In this document: positions 9,201 to 16,310 of the stretch, piece by piece
Layout: the number at the start of each line of letters is the position of its first letter
Numbering within the stretch: the first letter of the stretch is position 1
Assembly (NCBI GenBank): GCA_032260385.1
Contig: JAVVEL010000028.1
Coordinates: 1-33,881 of the forward strand
Source of the DNA: UBA9300 sp032260385
GTDB taxonomy: Bacteria; Bacteroidota; Bacteroidia; Bacteroidales; VadinHA17
Direction of reading: 5' to 3'
Length of the DNA stretch: 33,881 bases
Program-made: the position numbers and the translations under genes
Notes under the pieces: generated by a model
Database searches by the model: none
Told to the model about the DNA's origin: nothing
Seen by the model: the letters and a program-made list of their open reading frames with translations, nothing else

Positions 9201-9818
9201 CCTGAAAGCCTGGATGGCATCCCAGTCCATTAATTTCTTCAGATCCTCAGTTTCAAGGAGTTCTACTTTCTGTATCTCATGGGATGACCTGAAGCCATCA
9301 AAGAAATGCATAAATGGCACCCTTGACTTGATTGCCGACAGGTGGGCAAGACCAGCGAGGTCCATAATTTCCTGGATGCTGCCGGTGGCTAGCATCCCGA
9401 AGCCGGTTTGTCTTGTGGCATATATATCACTGTGATCGCCGAATATTGACAGGGCATGGGCAGCTACTGAGCGTGCGCTTACATGGAAGACGGCAGGCAG
9501 CAGTTCGCCGGCCATCTTGTACATATTGGGGATCATTAACAGCAGTCCCTGTGAGGCGGTGAAAGTAGAAGTGAGTGCTCCTCCCTGGAGTGAGCCATGA
9601 ACGGCCCCGGATGCTCCACCTTCGGATTGCATTTCAACCACTTTTACTGTTTCACCGAAAATATTCTTCCTCCCGTTGGCAGCCCATTCATCGATGAATT
9701 CTGCCATATTTGAAGATGGTGTAATAGGGTAAATAGCAGCAACTTCACTGAACATATAAGCAATGTGTGATGCTGCCTGGTTGCCGTCGAGTGTTATAAA
9801 CTTTTTCTTTGTTGCCAT
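6285..9818 (-). CDS. nifJ: Pyruvate:ferredoxin (flavodoxin) oxidoreductase, single-chain
   Basis: Catalyses pyruvate + CoA + oxidised ferredoxin to acetyl-CoA + CO2 + reduced ferredoxin, the oxygen-sensitive route typical of anaerobes. At 1177 residues it is the full homodimeric type with all domains fused: N-terminal pyruvate-binding domain (IYPITPSSNMAE near residue 30), transketolase-like domain II, the gamma domain (about 420-620, including VGANKNSIKIIGE), two 4Fe-4S clusters (CIQCNQCAYVCP near 690 and CTGCEVCVNVCP near 748), and the thiamine-diphosphate domain with CAGCGETPY near 815 and GGDGWAYDIGYGG near 968. Those motifs carry the cysteines and the GDG/thiamine signature. It lies 75 bases downstream of rho on the same strand; no consensus promoter is visible in that gap, though a near match (TAATCTTT) is present. 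Confidence 0.98.
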   Translation of the reverse strand: MATKKKFITLDGNQAASHIAYMFSEVAAIYPITPSSNMAEFIDEWAANGRKNIFGETVKVVEMQSEGGASGAVHGSLQGGALTSTFTASQGLLLMIPNMYKMAGELLPAVFHVSARSVAAHALSIFGDHSDIYATRQTGFGMLATGSIQEIMDLAGLAHLSAIKSRVPFMHFFDGFRSSHEIQKVELLETEDLKKLMDWDAIQAFRKNALNPEHPVTRGTAQNPDIYFQAKESVNPFYEPLADIVAGEMKKISELTGRNYKPFTYYGNPAAENIIVAMGSVTSTIKETIDYLNAKGEKLGLISVHLYRPFSSKYFFDVLPESVKRISVLDRTKEPGANGEPLYLDIRDLFYERDERPLIVGGRYGLSSKDTTPAMIMSVFENLKKEKPMNNFTVGINDDVTHTSLPQLPEINVSDESTYSAKFYGLGSDGTVGANKNSIKIIGETTNKYCQAYFAYDSKKSGGITVSHLRFGDTPINSTYLVNTPDFVACHVTAYLEKYDMLKGLKKEGTFLLNSIYDEEEIREKLPESMKKYMAENDIRFYIINATKLAEDIGLGNRTNTIMQSAFFKVAEVIPYDEAVAEMKKFIQKSFGRKGENIVNMNYAAVDKGGEEVKEVKVPSEWKNLKGEDKKVEHDVPDFIKNVCDPINAQKGDDLPVSAFKGREDGTFPSGTTEYEKRGVAVNVPRWIAENCIQCNQCAYVCPHGVIRPFLLIDEEVEKAPAKMASVQGKGKIKDYKYRIQISPLDCTGCEVCVNVCPSKEKSLVMEPLQTQMDQAEIWNYLDKEVGYKEDVVPKDANLLNSQFAQPLFEFSGACAGCGETPYVKLVTQLFGERMIIANATGCSSIYGGSAPSTPYRANNKTGMGPAWANSLFEDNAEYGFGMVTGVGKMRERIRLLMGNAIQEGKIGADTQEAFREWIDGMLDAGKSVEASKKVLDALRNEKNGVAKEILNLKHYLVKKSIWSFGGDGWAYDIGYGGLDHVLASGEDINILVLDTEVYSNTGGQSSKATPAGAVAKFAASGKKIRKKDLGMMAMTYGYVYVAQIALGANMAQCFKAIREAEAYPGPSIVIAYAPCIAHGLRAGMGNTIAQEKNAVDAGYWHLYRYDPRLENEGKNPFQLDSKEPDLAKFQDFLKSEVRYTSLTKSFPEEAKRLFSAAEENAKWRYTSYKRLASLEY

Positions 9819-9893
9819 GTCTGAAAAAAACTTATTTAATTTTAAAGATTAGTGTTAATTTAATTATCCTGATTATGACAGGTAATAGTTATA

Positions 9894-11651
9894 TCATTCT
9901 CCGTTCATGGAGATAAGGAATTCTTCGTTAGACTGTGTCTGGCGGAGCCTGTCGCGCAGGAACTCCATTGCTTCCACAGCGTTCATATCGGTAAGATAAT
10001 TCCTGAGAATCCAGATTTTATTGAGGAAGTTCTTGTCGAGAAGGAGGTCTTCCCTCCTTGTACTGGATGCAGGGATATCGATAGAGGGGAATATCCTCCT
10101 GTTCGACAGCTTACGGTCGAGCTGCAGTTCCATATTACCCGTTCCCTTGAATTCTTCGAAGATCACGTCATCCATTTTTGAACCTGTTTCGGTAAGTGCC
10201 GTTGACAGGATAGTGAGTGAGCCCCCGTTTTCAATATTACGGGCAGCACCGAAGAACCTTTTTGGTTTATGCAGTGCATTTGAATCAACACCGCCTGAAA
10301 GTACTTTACCGGATGCGGGTGCTATTGTATTAAAAGCTCTTGCCAGCCTTGTGATTGAGTCGAGCAGTATAACCACATCGTGTCCGCATTCCACCATTCT
10401 CTTAGCTTTTTCAAGTACTATGTTTGCCACGCGCACGTGCCTTTCGGCCGGTTCGTCAAAGGTTGAAGCAATTACTTCAGCGTTCACGCTCCTGGCCATA
10501 TCGGTTACCTCTTCGGGGCGTTCATCTATCAGCAGTATCATAAGATATACTTCGGGATGGTGCTTGGCTATGGCGTTTGCTATATCCTGGAGCAGTATTG
10601 TCTTCCCTGTTTTTGGCTGGGCCACTATCAGTCCCCTCTGGCCTTTCCCTATAGGTGCAAACATATCAACCACCCTTACGGAGAGTGTTGATTCTCCCCG
10701 AGAACAGAGTGTAAATTTCTCATTTGGGAAGAGAGGGGTAAGGTAGTCAAAGGGTACACGGTCGCGGATAAAATCGGGTGTACGTCCGTTGATCATATTT
10801 ATCTTAATAAGGGGAAAATACTTTTCGCCTTCTTTCGGAGGCCTTATTGTACCTTCGACGGTATCGCCCGTTTTCAAGCCAAAGAGTTTTATCTGCGACT
10901 GCGAAACATAAATATCGTCGGGGGAATTGAGATAGTTATAATCGGCTGAGCGCATGAAGCCGTAGCCATCGGGCATAATTTCCAGCACGCCCGTATTTGA
11001 AATGATACCTTCAAACTCATATTCCGGTTCCTTAGTTTCCGGTTCCTTATCGTATTTTTTCTGGGAGTTGCGATGTTCGCTATCCCTTTCTTTATCTTTG
11101 TCCTGTTGCTTATGCCTGTGGTCAGGACTTTTATCCATTTCTTTCCTGGGAGCTTCTTTCGGGGCATCACTTTTTACAGTATCCCTGCTTTTATCTTTTT
11201 CAGCAACTTCCCTGTCATTTCTTTCAGGTCTTTTCTGAGGTGCTTCCCTTTCAAAATGTCTTTCCGGTCTTTTCCTTTGCTGGCGATCCGGTTCTTTTGC
11301 ATCAGCATTTTTTATTTGACGCGTATCACTGCCGGCCTTTTCATCCCTGCTTTTGTCAGATTTTTGTTCAGGCTGCTTGTAAGATGAACTACCGTGTTTG
11401 CCATCAGATTTTGTCCTTGGTCTGCGTCCCCGGTTTTTCTGATCGGCGTCGCTTTCTTTATTTTCGGGTCTTTTATTCTTCCCGGTGCTTGATGCCTTAT
11501 TTTCAGAGGCTTCAACAATTGCCTGCTGATCAAGGATAAGGTATATCAGATCTTGTTTCCGATATGATTCTACTCGCTTGATCTTAAGCTTCTTGGCTAT
11601 CTCCCTCAGCTCGGGGAGAAGCTTTTTGTTTAACTCAAGAATGTCGTACAT
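9894..11651 (-). CDS. rho: Transcription termination factor Rho with large charged insertion
   Basis: Rho is the hexameric RNA-dependent ATPase that ends transcription of untranslated RNA. The 585-residue protein has the N-terminal Rho_N helical domain (residues 1-47), then about 160 residues rich in Lys, Arg, Asp, Glu, Ser and Gln with no predicted fold, then the cold-shock-type RNA-binding domain (MPDGYGFMRSADYNYL, near 225) and the ATPase core with the Walker A loop AQPKTGKT, Walker B VVILLDSITRLARA and the SGGVDSNALHKPKRFFGAARN stretch split by the active site. E. coli Rho is 419 residues; the extra length is the disordered insertion common in Bacteroidota. That region has been reported to drive phase separation and gut fitness in B. 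thetaiotaomicron. The gene is divergent from rpoD across a 331-base AT-rich gap. Confidence 0.97.
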   Translation of the reverse strand: MYDILELNKKLLPELREIAKKLKIKRVESYRKQDLIYLILDQQAIVEASENKASSTGKNKRPENKESDADQKNRGRRPRTKSDGKHGSSSYKQPEQKSDKSRDEKAGSDTRQIKNADAKEPDRQQRKRPERHFEREAPQKRPERNDREVAEKDKSRDTVKSDAPKEAPRKEMDKSPDHRHKQQDKDKERDSEHRNSQKKYDKEPETKEPEYEFEGIISNTGVLEIMPDGYGFMRSADYNYLNSPDDIYVSQSQIKLFGLKTGDTVEGTIRPPKEGEKYFPLIKINMINGRTPDFIRDRVPFDYLTPLFPNEKFTLCSRGESTLSVRVVDMFAPIGKGQRGLIVAQPKTGKTILLQDIANAIAKHHPEVYLMILLIDERPEEVTDMARSVNAEVIASTFDEPAERHVRVANIVLEKAKRMVECGHDVVILLDSITRLARAFNTIAPASGKVLSGGVDSNALHKPKRFFGAARNIENGGSLTILSTALTETGSKMDDVIFEEFKGTGNMELQLDRKLSNRRIFPSIDIPASSTRREDLLLDKNFLNKIWILRNYLTDMNAVEAMEFLRDRLRQTQSNEEFLISMNGE

Positions 11652-11982
11652 AATTAATTTGTAGGAAAATGTTAATGAAAATTGTATTGATAATTTTTCC
11701 AGAAAAATCTGTTTCAGATTTGAAAGCAGATGCGCAAGGATAAAATCTATGCGGCTAAAACCGTTGCAATTATAAGCAAAACCTCATTACAATACAATAC
11801 TAATATCCTAAAAAATGCTTAAATAACAAAAACATAATGTAAAAAATTGTATTTCAGATAAAAATGAAAGCTTAAAAATGCTATTTTAGAATGATTTTAA
11901 TTTATTTTCCTGTTGCTGTTAATCTTTTTTATTATTATAATTGTGACGGGGACCAGGCACGAAACGGATTTACTTCATACAA
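11652..11982. other. AT-rich divergent intergenic region, rho / rpoD
   Basis: This 331-base gap must hold the rho promoter (leftward) and the rpoD promoter (rightward). I find no exact TAnnTTTG in either direction. The best rho candidate is TATCCTTG at 11735-11742 (minus, one mismatch) with a TTG 24 bases upstream, slightly too far. A small hairpin AAATCTG/CAGATTT with a TTT loop (11705-11721) lies 54-70 bases before the rho ATG and could be in its leader. No reading frame, tRNA or known riboswitch is apparent. Confidence 0.5.
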
Positions 11983-12846
11983 ATGCGGCAGTTAAAGATA
12001 ACAAAACAGGTCACAAACCGTGATACTCCATCCCTTGACAAGTATCTGCAGGAGATTGGCAAGGTTGATCTTATCAGCCCTGAGGACGAGGTTATGCTTG
12101 CCAGAAAGATAAAAACCGGCGATAAGGAAGCCCTGGCAAAACTGGTGAAATCAAATTTACGTTTTGTTGTATCGGTGGCCAAGCAGTACCAGAACCAGGG
12201 AATGAGCCTGCCGGATCTGATCAATGAAGGCAATCTTGGTCTTATCAAAGCTGCGCAGAGGTTTGATGAGACAAGGGGATTTAAGTTTATTTCCTATGCT
12301 GTATGGTGGATAAGACAGGCCATTTTGCAGGCACTTGCAGAGCAGGCACGTATTGTGCGCCTGCCTGTTAACAAAATAGGTTCAATCAATAAGATAAACC
12401 GGGTTTTTGCAAGGCTCGAGCAGGAGTTTGAGAGGGAACCCTCCTCACAGGAAATAGCCGATGTTTTACAGATTGCTCCTGAAGAGGTTAAGGAAGTATT
12501 AAAGTCAAATGGCCGCACTGTTAGTATGGATGCTCCCATAAGCAGTGAGGAAGACAATAACATGTATGATGTTATGCATAATGATGATAATCCCAGTCCG
12601 GATAGACATCTTATTAATGAATCACTTACATATGAAATAGAAAGGGCTCTGAGTACACTTTCGCCCAGGGAAGCAAAAGTAATAAAGCTGTATTTTGGCA
12701 TAAACATGAAGCACCCCTTGACACTGGAGGAGATAGGTGAGGAACTGGCTCTCACACGTGAGAGGGTACGGCAGATTAAGGAAAAGGCACTTAAGCGTAT
12801 ACAATATACAACCCGGAGTAAGATACTCAAGACCTACCTGGGTTAA
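11983..12846 (+). CDS. rpoD: Primary sigma factor, RpoD/SigA type, short Bacteroidota form
   Basis: Directs RNA polymerase to housekeeping promoters. At 287 residues it lacks region 1.1 and the non-conserved region of E. coli RpoD, as expected for the primary sigma factor of Bacteroidota (sigma-ABfr type), which reads the TTTG / TAnnTTTG promoters seen throughout this window. Region 1.2 begins SLDKYLQEIGKVDLIS; region 2 contains NLRFVVSVAKQYQNQG, DLINEGNLGLIKAAQRFD and FISYAVWWIRQAI; region 3 is KIGSINKINRVFARLEQ; region 4 ends in the helix-turn-helix LTLEEIGEELALTRERVRQIKEKAL. The start MRQLKITKQVTNRD matches the family. rpe follows after 23 bases, so the two are probably co-transcribed. Confidence 0.96.
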   Translation: MRQLKITKQVTNRDTPSLDKYLQEIGKVDLISPEDEVMLARKIKTGDKEALAKLVKSNLRFVVSVAKQYQNQGMSLPDLINEGNLGLIKAAQRFDETRGFKFISYAVWWIRQAILQALAEQARIVRLPVNKIGSINKINRVFARLEQEFEREPSSQEIADVLQIAPEEVKEVLKSNGRTVSMDAPISSEEDNNMYDVMHNDDNPSPDRHLINESLTYEIERALSTLSPREAKVIKLYFGINMKHPLTLEEIGEELALTRERVRQIKEKALKRIQYTTRSKILKTYLG

Positions 12847-12869
12847 TTTATAAAACACCTTAAATAGTT

Positions 12870-13523
12870 ATGAGTCATTTAGTTTCACCATCACTGCTGG
12901 CCGCTGACTTCGGCCGGCTGGACAGGGATATTGCAATGGTTAACAGGAGCCAGGCCGACTGGCTTCATCTTGACATAATGGATGGTGTTTTCGTTCCTAA
13001 CATTTCTTTTGGTTTTCCCGTACTGAAATATATTAAGAAGCTGTCAGAGAAACCCCTGGACGTGCATCTTATGATAGTTGAGCCCGACAGGTACCTTGAA
13101 CGTTTCAGGGATGCCGGCGCCGAAATCCTGACAGTGCATTACGAGGCCTGCCGTCATTTGAACAGGACAGTAACTGAGATACGGAAGCTAGGCATGAAGG
13201 CCGGTGTATCCTTAAATCCGCATACACCTGTCTCCTTTCTTGAATGGGTACTGCCATATATTGACATGGTTTTGATAATGACGGTTAACCCCGGCTATGG
13301 GGGCCAGGAATTCATTGGCAACAGCTATGAGCGGATCAGGGCCCTGAAAAAGATGATAAGGGAGGCCGCTTATGATGTAATGATCCAGGTTGACGGCGGA
13401 GTTGATACAGCTAATGCAAAAAAGCTTATTGACAGCGGGGGGGATGTTCTTGTAGCCGGGAGTTCGGTGTTCGGGTCAGAGGATCCGGAGGCTTACATCA
13501 GGCAGTTAAAAGAATCAGGCTAA
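12870..13523 (+). CDS. rpe: Ribulose-phosphate 3-epimerase
   Basis: Interconverts ribulose 5-phosphate and xylulose 5-phosphate in the pentose phosphate pathway. The 217-residue TIM-barrel shows the expected motifs in order: PSLLAADFGRLD at the start, LHLDIMDGVFVPNISFG (metal-binding and catalytic Asp) near residue 33, DVHLMIV near 64, a HYEA segment, TVNPGYGGQEF near 139 and IQVDGGVD near 172 with the second catalytic Asp. It lies 23 bases after rpoD. Its stop codon (13521-13523) is inside the first unit of a GGCTAA hexamer repeat, so the array begins exactly at the end of the gene. Confidence 0.97.
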   Translation: MSHLVSPSLLAADFGRLDRDIAMVNRSQADWLHLDIMDGVFVPNISFGFPVLKYIKKLSEKPLDVHLMIVEPDRYLERFRDAGAEILTVHYEACRHLNRTVTEIRKLGMKAGVSLNPHTPVSFLEWVLPYIDMVLIMTVNPGYGGQEFIGNSYERIRALKKMIREAAYDVMIQVDGGVDTANAKKLIDSGGDVLVAGSSVFGSEDPEAYIRQLKESG

Positions 13524-13557
13524 GGCTAAGGCTCCCTCCTTCGCTGAAGCTTCGGAG
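13518..13557. repeat. Hexamer repeat GGCTAA and imperfect palindrome after rpe
   Basis: GGCTAA occurs at 13518-13523 and 13524-13529 followed by GGCT. The first unit contains the rpe stop codon. It is followed by an imperfect palindrome (13536-13557) containing the self-complementary GAAGCTTC and ends CTCC/GGAG, a possible terminator or dispersed repeat. The same hexamer, in rotation AAGGCT, follows the gapA stop on its own sense strand (20081-20092). Confidence 0.6.
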
Positions 13558-13587
13558 TGCGATGAAGGCTGAGATACTCGTTTCTCT

Positions 13588-14511
13588 TTACTGGGTCTTG
13601 GGTCCCGGGTCCCGGGTCTCGATTTCAATATGGCGTATAATTTCTTTTTTTTCACCGGGATGGAACCATTTTATTTCCTTATCCCTTGACCACCATGTGA
13701 TCTGTCGCCTTGCATACCTGCGTGAATTTCTTTTAATAAGTTCAATGGCCTTATCCCTGCTTATCTCACCGTCGAAATACCTGAACATTTCCTTGTAGCC
13801 TACGGTGTTAAGTGCATTTTTATCCCTGTACCTGAAAAGTTCTCTTGCTTCCTCTTCCAGACCTGAGGCTATCATCCTGTCGACCCTGTCATTAATTCTT
13901 GAATATAGTTCCCTGCGATCCATATTCAGGCCTATCTTAATGATATTAAAAGCTCTTTTCTTCCCTTTTTTCTTCAGGTAATGAGAATAGGGCTTCCCTG
14001 TGGATTCGCATATTTCAAGAGCTCTTATTATGCGTTTATAGTTTTTCAGATCGACGGTCCTGTAATAAACGGGATCGAGTAATCTCAGGTCGGTTCTGAT
14101 ACTTTCCAGTCCTTCATCCATAAACTTTCGCAGGTATTTATCCCTGACGGAGGAATCGACATCGGGGATATTATCTATTTTTCCGCAGGCGGCATCAATG
14201 TACAGTCCTGATCCTCCGGTCATAAGCAATAAATCATGAACTTTAAAAAGATCCTTTGATACCTGGAGGAAGTCTTTTTCAAACTTGCTGGCACTATAGT
14301 AATCATTGACTGACAGGTGGCCTATAAAATGGTGTTTAACTTTTTCGAGCTGTTCCAGGGGAGGAACGGCCGTACCGACAGCCATTTCCCTGAAGAATTG
14401 CCTTGAGTCGGATGATATGATTTCTGTTTTGAAGCGGAGGGCAAGCTCAATACTCAGGTCCGTTTTACCTATACCAGTAGGGCCCAGGAGTATTACAAGT
14501 GTCTTATTCAT
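13588..14511 (-). CDS. miaA: tRNA dimethylallyltransferase
   Basis: Transfers a dimethylallyl group to A37 of tRNAs reading UNN codons, the first step of ms2i6A formation. The 307 residues start with the P-loop GPTGIGKT (10-17), followed by IISSDSRQFF (family form DSRQxY), the GGSGLYIDA motif near 112 and the C-terminal NTVGYKEMFRYFDGE and RYARRQITWW motifs that contact tRNA. It lies 17 bases after the pRiA4b ORF-3-like gene on the same strand and is convergent with rpe. Oddity: the last ten residues (ETRDPGPKTQ) are encoded by four GGGTCYY-type heptamers (13593-13620), so the natural C-terminus appears to have been replaced or extended by repeat sequence. Confidence 0.97.
   Translation of the reverse strand: MNKTLVILLGPTGIGKTDLSIELALRFKTEIISSDSRQFFREMAVGTAVPPLEQLEKVKHHFIGHLSVNDYYSASKFEKDFLQVSKDLFKVHDLLLMTGGSGLYIDAACGKIDNIPDVDSSVRDKYLRKFMDEGLESIRTDLRLLDPVYYRTVDLKNYKRIIRALEICESTGKPYSHYLKKKGKKRAFNIIKIGLNMDRRELYSRINDRVDRMIASGLEEEARELFRYRDKNALNTVGYKEMFRYFDGEISRDKAIELIKRNSRRYARRQITWWSRDKEIKWFHPGEKKEIIRHIEIETRDPGPKTQ
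13593..13620. repeat. Heptamer array (GGGTCCC type, 4 units) within the miaA 3' end
   Basis: Units GGGTCTT (13593-13599), GGGTCCC (13600-13606), GGGTCCC (13607-13613) and GGGTCTC (13614-13620) are in unbroken 7-base phase. They lie inside the miaA reading frame just before its stop codon (13588-13590). Confidence 0.85.
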
Positions 14512-14528
14512 TTCGGAAGATCGTGGTT

Positions 14529-15053
14529 TCAGGTATCTTCGTACTCGTCGATGTTCTCGAAATCAGAAAGGTCAGGGTCGTTTTCGTCAATAAAATCATC
14601 ATCGGTATCATCTTCATCGTCCTCAATCCTGGCGCTTGCTTTGGTGAAGTTTGAAAATATTACCTGCTGAGGAGGTTTTCCCTGTGATCGTGTACAAACG
14701 GGGTACTTCCTGCCTTCAACAGGATTTACGCTTCCTATACATTCGATAAAAAGTGTTCTTTCGTTGAACATATCAAATACATAGAGTAATTTCTGGTTTT
14801 CCTCGATGACAATATCATCTATAATCACTTCATCCATGGGGGTAGTGTTAGCACCCATCTCAAAAAGAGTAAATTCTTCTTCTTTTTCCCATTTTTTTGA
14901 GGTTGTAAAGAATGAAGCCAGCTGTGACCTGTCATATTCCAGTTCTTCCTGCAGGATATTATGAAAGTCAAGAAGGGTGTTATTTTCGTCAAGCTCAAAC
15001 TCCCTCAGGAAGGACTCCTCCTCACTTGATATAACTACAAACTTAAAGATCAT
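14529..15053 (-). CDS. pRiA4b ORF-3-like (IS1096 TnpR-passenger family) protein
   Basis: I recognise the PRiA4_ORF3-type fold by the opening FKFVVISSEEESFLREFELD, the spaced LLDFHNILQEEL, a FTLFEMG segment and a KLLYVFDMFNERTLFIEC core. The family is widespread and first noted on plasmids and near insertion sequences, but it has no settled biochemical role, and nothing else here is mobile. The 174-residue protein ends in about 30 residues dominated by Asp and Glu, probably disordered. It is the first gene of a likely two-gene unit with miaA (17-base gap). The ATG at 15053 gives a convincing family N-terminus. The family name should not be read as evidence for a transposon. Confidence 0.75.
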   Translation of the reverse strand: MIFKFVVISSEEESFLREFELDENNTLLDFHNILQEELEYDRSQLASFFTTSKKWEKEEEFTLFEMGANTTPMDEVIIDDIVIEENQKLLYVFDMFNERTLFIECIGSVNPVEGRKYPVCTRSQGKPPQQVIFSNFTKASARIEDDEDDTDDDFIDENDPDLSDFENIDEYEDT

Positions 15054-15119
15054 ATATACTGTATTTGGATGTGTGCAATGTAATTATTTTTTTAAAAGAA
15101 TGAAATATGAATAAATATT

Positions 15120-16154
15120 TTATTCCAGGGAGGTGAGAAAGGCCAAAGTGTCCACATTATCAGCATATTCACCGGGTCCGGGATATTGACTGTGTCCGAA
15201 GGGAAGGTCATTATCGGACACAATGCACTGAATCATTCCTGCCTGTCTGTCAAGTTCGTTCATCAATTTTCCCCTCTCACTGAAAAAGTCGTAATATGTC
15301 ACGGCTACCGGTGATGCCATGGAGTGATCTTTTTTGAAAAGCATGAAGCCATTGTCAAGGAAGGCTTCTTTGTTAAGATTAAGCAGGGACCTGTTATAAA
15401 TATAATTATTTGCATAGGGTTCGTGTTGTTTGATATGTTCCCAGCCAGAGAGGTGTCTTATTATTTCCTCCGGATCAATACCTTCCTCAAGATATATTTT
15501 TGAAACATTCCTGCACCCCAGCCCAAAATAGCTAAAGATATCGAAGGCCAGGTTTCTGACCTCCTTTTCCTCAGTCTGCCTGCCAATGATGGCTACACTG
15601 TTACGGTTTTTCCTGAATATATGTGGCTTTTGGCCGAAGTAGTATTCGAAATACCTCGAGGTATTGTTGCTTCCTGTAGCTATTACAGCGTCATAGGGAG
15701 GTGATATTTTACTGCTTAAGGCAATTTTCTCTCTAAAGTTACTATTTATTCTAATGAGTATTTCAGATACTTCACTTATTAGCTCACTGTCTTTTGAGCT
15801 GGTATGTGCCAGCAAGCTGTTTCCTGAAATAAGGACACAGAGGAAATCATGGAAACCGACAAGGGGTATGTTCCCGGCCATTATCACGGCCACAGTTTTT
15901 CCCGGCCCGGGCTCATCAGGGATATTATATTTTGCAAGCCATTCCTGCAGTTTATCTTCACGGAGCATATCTGCAATTGCTTTAACTGAAAGGATTACGT
16001 TGCCAGGAGTGAACCATTTATTTTTTTTATGCTGATCATCCATAATCCCCCTTAGCCTCACAGCTTCAGGTGAGTAAGGATCAGAGGAGGCTGCATCTTT
16101 CATGATCTTACCCAGACGGGTGAAGGCTTCGATTCGTTGTTGCAAGGTTGTCAT
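15120..16154 (-). CDS. Acyl-CoA reductase, LuxC family
   Basis: LuxC-type enzymes reduce acyl-CoA or acyl-protein thioesters to aldehydes with NADPH. The 344-residue protein has an aldehyde-dehydrogenase-like layout: PGKTVAVIMAGNIPLVGFHD (nucleotide-binding region, 84-103), VIATGSNNTSRYFEYYF (157-173), RNSVAIIGRQTEE and FGLGCRNVSKIYLEEG, where Cys214 is the likely catalytic thiol. No luciferase or other lux genes are present; a role in bioluminescence is not implied, and stand-alone copies are common in Bacteroidota. The ATG at 16154 is preceded, only 4 bases away, by an exact TAnnTTTG on the minus strand (16159-16166), so the message could be nearly leaderless. A 9-base repeat array lies directly upstream. 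Confidence 0.85.
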   Translation of the reverse strand: MTTLQQRIEAFTRLGKIMKDAASSDPYSPEAVRLRGIMDDQHKKNKWFTPGNVILSVKAIADMLREDKLQEWLAKYNIPDEPGPGKTVAVIMAGNIPLVGFHDFLCVLISGNSLLAHTSSKDSELISEVSEILIRINSNFREKIALSSKISPPYDAVIATGSNNTSRYFEYYFGQKPHIFRKNRNSVAIIGRQTEEKEVRNLAFDIFSYFGLGCRNVSKIYLEEGIDPEEIIRHLSGWEHIKQHEPYANNYIYNRSLLNLNKEAFLDNGFMLFKKDHSMASPVAVTYYDFFSERGKLMNELDRQAGMIQCIVSDNDLPFGHSQYPGPGEYADNVDTLAFLTSLE

Positions 16155-16158
16155 GCAG

Positions 16159-16166
16159 CAAAGATA
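16159..16166 (-). promoter_or_regulatory. Candidate -7 element at the acyl-CoA reductase start
   Basis: TATCTTTG on the minus strand matches TAnnTTTG exactly. Its last base is 5 bases from the A of the ATG, which would put the transcription start at or next to the start codon. No TTG lies 17-23 bases upstream because that stretch is the 9-base array, so support is only partial. Confidence 0.35.
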
Positions 16167-16173
16167 AATGTAA

Positions 16174-16254
16174 GTTTATAAAGTTGATAAAGTTTATAAA
16201 GTTGATAAGGTTTACGGCCTCTAACGCCTCTACAGCCTCTACAGCCTTTACCAT
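16174..16254. repeat. 9-base tandem array with two successive unit types
   Basis: Nine units keep an unbroken 9-base phase. Units from 16174 alternate GTTTATAAA and GTTGATAAA; from 16210 a hybrid unit leads into CTCTAACGC, CTCTACAGC, CTCTACAGC and CTTTACCAT. A single copy of GTTGATAAA followed by GTTTA recurs at 21186-21199. The array lies between the blaR1 terminator and the acyl-CoA reductase promoter region. Confidence 0.85.
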
Positions 16255-16282
16255 AAAAAAAAGACGCAGCTATGTACGTCTT
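16255..16282 (-). terminator. Intrinsic terminator after blaR1
   Basis: Read on the minus strand, AAGACGTA (16282-16275) pairs with TGCGTCTT (16268-16261) with one G-U pair and a 6-base loop, followed by an uninterrupted run of eight T (from 16262 to 16255). It is 28 bases downstream of the blaR1 stop. Confidence 0.75.
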
Positions 16283-16310
16283 AATTATTACAAACCCTGG
16301 GCTACGATAT

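Noticed and set aside
10021..10746. A 241-codon plus-strand frame opposite rho
   Set aside because: It is the complement of the strongly conserved Rho ATPase domain; its composition (Ser/Ile-rich) is that of an antisense shadow.
11705..11721. Riboswitch or attenuator in the rho leader
   Set aside because: Only one 7-base stem is visible, with no known riboswitch core or T-run; kept as a note in the intergenic entry.
14529..15053. Insertion-sequence remnant suggested by the family name (IS1096 TnpR passenger)
   Set aside because: No transposase, inverted terminal repeats or target duplication are visible; the gene sits in an ordinary unit with miaA.
15120..16154. Bioluminescence operon because of LuxC similarity
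   Set aside because: No luxA, luxB, luxD or luxE-like genes are present; single LuxC-family reductases are common.
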